Shown one piece after another: positions 60,876 to 64,000 of a stretch of 64,000 nt of DNA. Origin of the DNA: UBA1731 sp045595285. Its GTDB lineage: Bacteria; Verrucomicrobiota; Kiritimatiellia; RFP12; UBA1067. The DNA lies in assembly GCA_045595285.1 (NCBI GenBank), contig JAZOAC010000164.1:37688-101687 (forward strand), in the 5' to 3' direction. The stretch's first letter is position 1, and each line of letters starts with the position of its first letter. The position numbers and the translations under genes are program-made. Below the pieces are notes generated by a model. It saw only the letters and a program-made list of their open reading frames with translations, did no database searches and was not told the DNA's origin.

Positions 60876-61016
60876 TCAGACAAGCTCGCCGATGAAATCG
60901 TAGCCCTGTACCTTCAACGCAGGCAGCTCAAGACCAACCGTGGACTTCGTCTTCCTGTCCCGGATACGCTTCTGCTCCGCAATGATCTTGAGTGCACGCG
61001 ACTGCGCCACCTTCAT
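60876..61016 (-). pseudogene. Possible C-terminal fragment of an unidentified gene
   Basis: The minus frame from the ATG at 61016 reads MKVAQSRALKIIAEQKRIRD and ends FIGELV then TGA. It is basic and helical. A stop lies 13 codons before the ATG and no ribosome site is seen. I do not recognise it. The rest of the 60872-61148 gap shows no gene. Confidence 0.3.
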
Positions 61017-61148
61017 CGGCGGACGCCCCGTCGTGGCACCGGCGGCTCACCTTGCCGACGACCGTTTAGCGAGACAATCTTCCCCGGCGGAAGTCTGTCC
61101 ACTTACCATAAATCTCAAATCAGGCCCTACGTTATGCAGCGAACTCGA

Positions 61149-62036
61149 TCAGTCGGCATTGACTACTGACGCAAGCCATATTTCGGCAAGTGCCGGCCAG
61201 CAATCCGTCGGATTTCCGTGTTCTCGCATGCCATATCCATGACCGCCCTTCGAGAACAGGTGCATCTCCGCCTTCACGCCTGCACGAACGAGGGCATCAT
61301 AGTAGGCAAGCGAGGTCTGGACCTTGCAACTGTCGTCCTGCGACTGCACTATAAACGCCGGTGTGGTCGAAGAATCCACAGGATACTCATCCCTGAGCTT
61401 AAGCGGCGGGATCTCCCCCTTCGGCAATCTCTCGAGAAGATCATACGGGTAGATGACCATCGCCCAGTCAGGGCGGCAGGAGACCTTATCAGTATCGTCC
61501 ACAGCGGCATAGCCGCGCTTCGCGTGAAGCGTCGAGACCCGGACCGCAAGATTGGCGCCCGCCGAATAGCCAATGATCCCAATCTTGGCTGGATTGACGT
61601 TGAAGTTCACAGCGTTGGCACGGATGAAGGAAACAGCCCGCTGCGCATCGGCAAGTGCCGCATCGCGCTGCCCAGGACACCTGTACTTGAGGATGAACGC
61701 CGACACTCCGCGGCTTTTGAACCATTGTGCGGTCTCTACGCCTTCATGGCTCCAGGCAAGATGTCCATAGCCACCGCCCGGGCATACGATTACAGCAGGC
61801 GTCGGATCTTCATGCAAGGCCTTCACGAATGTTACCGTAGGATACGAGACATTCGTAAATCGTACAATGTCGTCTCGTGTGGGCTTCACCGTTTCTGGCG
61901 GCATGTCGGCCTTTGCCAACGGAATTTTCCCTTCCGGCCATATCGGATAGGTTTTACCGTTAGGCCCGGCTGAAACGATGTCGCTACACAAGGCGGCAAA
62001 CACAAAGAGCATCAAGTTTTTCATAATTTTCACCAT
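61149..62036 (-). CDS. Secreted alpha/beta-hydrolase esterase (acetylxylan esterase-like)
   Basis: 295 residues from ATG 62036; a start at 62024 (MKNLMLFVF) is also possible. A signal ends near VSAGPNG. The alpha/beta hydrolase blocks are VIVCPGGGYGHLAWSHEG (oxyanion hole), GIIGYSAGA with nucleophile Ser158, and a late FSKGGHGYG with the catalytic His. It probably removes acetyl or other acyl groups from polysaccharides or oligosaccharides. It lies 16 nt after another esterase gene, so the two form a deacylation pair. Confidence 0.87.
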   Translation of the reverse strand: MVKIMKNLMLFVFAALCSDIVSAGPNGKTYPIWPEGKIPLAKADMPPETVKPTRDDIVRFTNVSYPTVTFVKALHEDPTPAVIVCPGGGYGHLAWSHEGVETAQWFKSRGVSAFILKYRCPGQRDAALADAQRAVSFIRANAVNFNVNPAKIGIIGYSAGANLAVRVSTLHAKRGYAAVDDTDKVSCRPDWAMVIYPYDLLERLPKGEIPPLKLRDEYPVDSSTTPAFIVQSQDDSCKVQTSLAYYDALVRAGVKAEMHLFSKGGHGYGMREHGNPTDCWPALAEIWLASVVNAD

Positions 62037-62052
62037 GTTAAATACGTCAATA

Positions 62053-62811
62053 TCACTTCATCGAATCGAATGCATCCGCATACCGCACCCCGAATATGCG
62101 AAGCGACTCGGTGTTGAAATGCAGTTTGTCCCGATTTGGAGTAAGCCCGTCTGATGACACCACACGATAATCCTTAATCTTGCCTTCCAGACCATGAAGC
62201 TGAGAGTTGATCTCCTGCCACACGAGTCCTGCACCCTCCCTGTTCCGATAATTCTCAAGATACCTGCCCAATTCGCCGGCGACAAACGGAACTTCGCCAA
62301 ACTCTCGTCTCAAGGATTTGACTATGGACTCGAATTTCGCCCCCCACTTCGGCGCGCGTTTCACCGTAGCGTCGCTTTCTCCCTGATGCCAAAGGATGCC
62401 TCTGAGCTTTCCGCTTTTCAGGGCAATCCGCGTCCGTGCGACGGCATTCGACCAAAGGTCCCCGCCCTCAACCCACCTGTCGATGCGCGTTCCGCCGACG
62501 GCGCATGGTATGAGACCGATCTTTGCGTCTTTGTCCCTGTCCGCAATTGCGCGCGCAAAGCTGGCCGACAGCCCGGCACCTGCGCTCTTCCTGTCGAAGT
62601 GTATAGGCTCTTCCGCCCGCTGCCATTGTCCCTTTGCATCCAGCTTGAATATCCTGTCGGCGCTGACTCGATTGGCCACAGTCAAGACGCCTCGGCCGGC
62701 CATGTTCGACTGGCCGATCAGCAGATAGAGATCCATATCCGCCCTAAGCGGAGACGAATATGTCATCAACGCCAATGTTGCAAACAAAACCACAGCTTTG
62801 ATTCTTTTCAC
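62053..62811 (-). CDS. Secreted SGNH carbohydrate esterase (SASA/CE6-like)
   Basis: 252 residues from a GTG at 62811, preceded by AAAGGAAGGA; a longer frame from 62841 has no ribosome site. A signal (VVLFATLALMTYSSPLRA) precedes the SGNH blocks: LLIGQSNMAGRG with Ser35, GGTRIDRW, ILWHQGESDA and DKLHFN with the Asp-x-x-His. This fits the sialate O-acetylesterase/CE6 group of acetylxylan esterases. It probably works with the esterase at 61149-62036. Confidence 0.88.
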   Translation of the reverse strand: MKRIKAVVLFATLALMTYSSPLRADMDLYLLIGQSNMAGRGVLTVANRVSADRIFKLDAKGQWQRAEEPIHFDRKSAGAGLSASFARAIADRDKDAKIGLIPCAVGGTRIDRWVEGGDLWSNAVARTRIALKSGKLRGILWHQGESDATVKRAPKWGAKFESIVKSLRREFGEVPFVAGELGRYLENYRNREGAGLVWQEINSQLHGLEGKIKDYRVVSSDGLTPNRDKLHFNTESLRIFGVRYADAFDSMK

Positions 62812-62900
62812 GACAATCCTTCCTTTGCAGTTTGAGAACACCCGTTGCGGCCCGACTTGATTCTCGGATTGCCGCCTCCGGTCTCATTCCATTCGCGCGT

Positions 62901-62908
62901 ATTATAGC
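62901..62908 (-). promoter_or_regulatory. Extended -10 promoter of the esterase pair
   Basis: TGC-TATAAT on the minus strand (box 62906-62901), about 90 bp before the GTG at 62811. No good -35 box. Confidence 0.45.
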
Positions 62909-62957
62909 ATAATGAATTAAGAGTTGGGACGGCAAGTCGAATGTGGGGCGGGTTTTT

Positions 62958-62966
62958 TGATATAAT
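62958..62966 (+). promoter_or_regulatory. Extended -10 promoter of the thioredoxin-like remnant
   Basis: TGA-TATAAT (box 62961-62966). The transcript would reach the AAGGA site and ATG at 63030 after about 55 nt. Confidence 0.45.
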
Positions 62967-63029
62967 TTCGGGTAAATGGAAAAGTCGCGACAGATATCAA
63001 CTGTTAGCGCAGGAACTCAAGGATAGACA

Positions 63030-63266
63030 ATGAAGTGTTTTGCGTTTTCGTTCAAATGCGCTGCGGTGATCGCGGCGATTGTTGTCGCCGTATCCACGAC
63101 TAAAGGTGAGCAGAAGGGACTGTTGATTCTCCAGTGCGGCAGCGACTGGTGCGAAAGCGGCGAAGGTGAAGACGGAGAACTGCGCGAGACGTACAGAGCC
63201 GATCTGCGTGGTTACTACCCGCTTCCGAGGTCATTCAAAGGGTTGAAATCGCATAAAGCCTTGTAA
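63030..63266 (+). pseudogene. Truncated thioredoxin-like secreted protein
   Basis: 78 residues: a signal (CAAVIAAIVVAVSTTKG), then GLLILQCGSDWCESGEGEDG, which looks like the first strand and WCxSG motif of a thioredoxin-fold protein with a single cysteine after Trp. After about 20 further residues the sequence loses similarity and stops. A complete domain would need about 80 more residues. The promoter and ribosome site are intact, so it may be a recently broken gene. Nothing is supported in 63267-63439. Confidence 0.45.
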
Positions 63267-63439
63267 AACGCGCGTTTCGCGGGGTGTGTCCCTCACCGAC
63301 CCCAAAGGAGTGTTTCATGCAGCTATTCTACCACACCCCGCGCAACTCTCCATCCCGCCCCCGCCTTTTCTGCGGAGAAGGAGCATAGAATATCAAAACT
63401 GGGACGGCTTAAGGTTAAGACCCCCGCCCGTTCCCTCAA

Positions 63440-64000
63440 TCAGCGGAGCAGGATGCGCATGCCGTTCGCCTTCTCCGCCCATTCGCCGAGGAGCGAGGTG
63501 AAGGCGCCGTCGCCGGTGAACTTCACGCGGGATACGCACGATGCCTGGACAGCGAGCGGGAAATGAGTGCGATTGACAGATTGAACGAGGGGGATGTAGG
63601 TGCCATTGTGAAAAACCGAGACGGAGTAAGTTCCGTAGCGGTAGTCGAACACAAAGCGGAACGTGTACTCGACTCCGGTCTGCGGCGTCACGCCGTCCGC
63701 CGCGACATCGACCCATCCATCCGTCGTCCAGACCTGGAAATTGCCGTTTGTCCCGAGCCACAAAGCGCACTGCGCAGAACCGTCGGGAGTCGCCGTCTCC
63801 TGCGGCACGGCGTCGAAAGCCACAGTCACATCGACCGTGGCTACATTGCCGCCGGACGCCGAGCCGGGTGTGAACACGTTTTCGCCGGCAAGCTCCGCCG
63901 TCCACGAGCCTGCGTCCCATGCCACGGCGGGCGACCATGCCCCCGTGCGCCCGGTCGTAAGGAACGACTCGTCGATCCAGCCAAGCGTCGATGCCGCCGG
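63440..64000 (-). CDS. C-terminal part of a secreted beta-sandwich protein
   Basis: The frame is open from the right edge of the window to a stop at 63440, about 186 residues. The sequence (WTAELAGENVFTPGSASGGN, QVWTTDGWVDVAADG, YTFRFVFDYRYGTYSVSVFH) looks like a LamG/concanavalin-type jelly roll, as found in large secreted proteins of Verrucomicrobiota. It ends MRILLR without an obvious anchor. The N-terminus and any catalytic domain lie outside the window. Confidence 0.65.
   Translation of the reverse strand, partial: PAASTLGWIDESFLTTGRTGAWSPAVAWDAGSWTAELAGENVFTPGSASGGNVATVDVTVAFDAVPQETATPDGSAQCALWLGTNGNFQVWTTDGWVDVAADGVTPQTGVEYTFRFVFDYRYGTYSVSVFHNGTYIPLVQSVNRTHFPLAVQASCVSRVKFTGDGAFTSLLGEWAEKANGMRILLR

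Noticed and set aside
2951..63290. Shared word GGTGTGTCCCT near 2951 and 63279
   Set aside because: Only 11 bp with no extended similarity; cannot be told from chance.
1..64000. CRISPR array, phage, toxin-antitoxin or anti-phage defence genes
   Set aside because: No regularly spaced repeats, cas genes, integrase, capsid genes or toxin-antitoxin pairs were seen; the heptamer arrays are too short and have no spacers.

Overview
The window looks like chromosomal DNA (about 55-60% GC by eye) from an anaerobic, polysaccharide-degrading member of the Planctomycetes-Verrucomicrobia-Chlamydiae group. A gut- or sediment-type Kiritimatiellota is the best guess. This is inferred from many Tat- or Sec-exported carbohydrate-active proteins, an array of secreted SUMF1-fold proteins, XylR-type (LacI-like sensor plus AraC DNA-binding) regulators, oxygen-sensitive glycyl radical enzymes, and large beta-helix proteins. 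No taxonomic marker in the window proves it.

Layout. 1-2024: a partial secreted repeat protein whose frame is broken at an A10 tract, divergent from XylR-type regulator 1. 2025-3043: decayed DNA with an interspersed repeat. 3044-24864, all minus strand: a large catabolic region. It holds an exported glycyl radical enzyme (GRE1) in an operon with an SGNH-like protein, a Tat-signal Fe-S aldo/keto reductase, a polyferredoxin and a NapH-like membrane protein. Upstream of these are a sugar isomerase-like protein, a beta-helix protein, two related glycoside hydrolase-like proteins, two metallophosphoesterases, an EEP-tyrosine phosphatase fusion and two SUMF1-fold proteins. 25083-26285: regulator 2, divergent from the last glycoside hydrolase. 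26434-33717: mostly housekeeping (outer-membrane-like protein, tRNA-His, gyrA, TPR protein, 23S rRNA uracil methyltransferase, cupin). 33935-41930: an exported metallo-beta-lactamase-fold protein, a glycoside hydrolase-like protein and a 1405-residue, three-module beta-helix protein. 42800-51617: a six-gene operon of GH42-like protein, small secreted protein, SUMF1-fold protein, beta-helix, Tat-signal GRE2 and its radical SAM activase. 51919-59560: SUMF1-fold proteins, a GH29-like protein, a truncated mutarotase, a phosphoesterase/beta-helix fusion and the last residues of a second GRE activase, divergent from regulator 3 (59714-60871). 61149-64000: two carbohydrate esterases, a truncated thioredoxin-like gene and a partial secreted protein.

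How it fits together (inference). Three locally acting regulators each sit back to back with an operon for exported enzymes. Each intergenic region has two direct half-sites 21-23 bp apart, and each regulator has a -10 box 6-8 nt from its start codon, so their mRNAs should be leaderless. The exported enzymes would cut and deacylate a complex glycan. The two GREs, both with Tat-type signals, would transform a released sugar, polyol or acid outside the cytoplasm. That last point, with the exported Fe-S and NapH-like module beside GRE1, is the strongest candidate for an undescribed system here.

The region is also rearranging. It shows a duplicated 74-bp control block, a remnant of a second beta-helix-GRE-activase operon, a group II intron tail fused to a gene, and ten-base homopolymers at three gene starts and in one promoter spacer.
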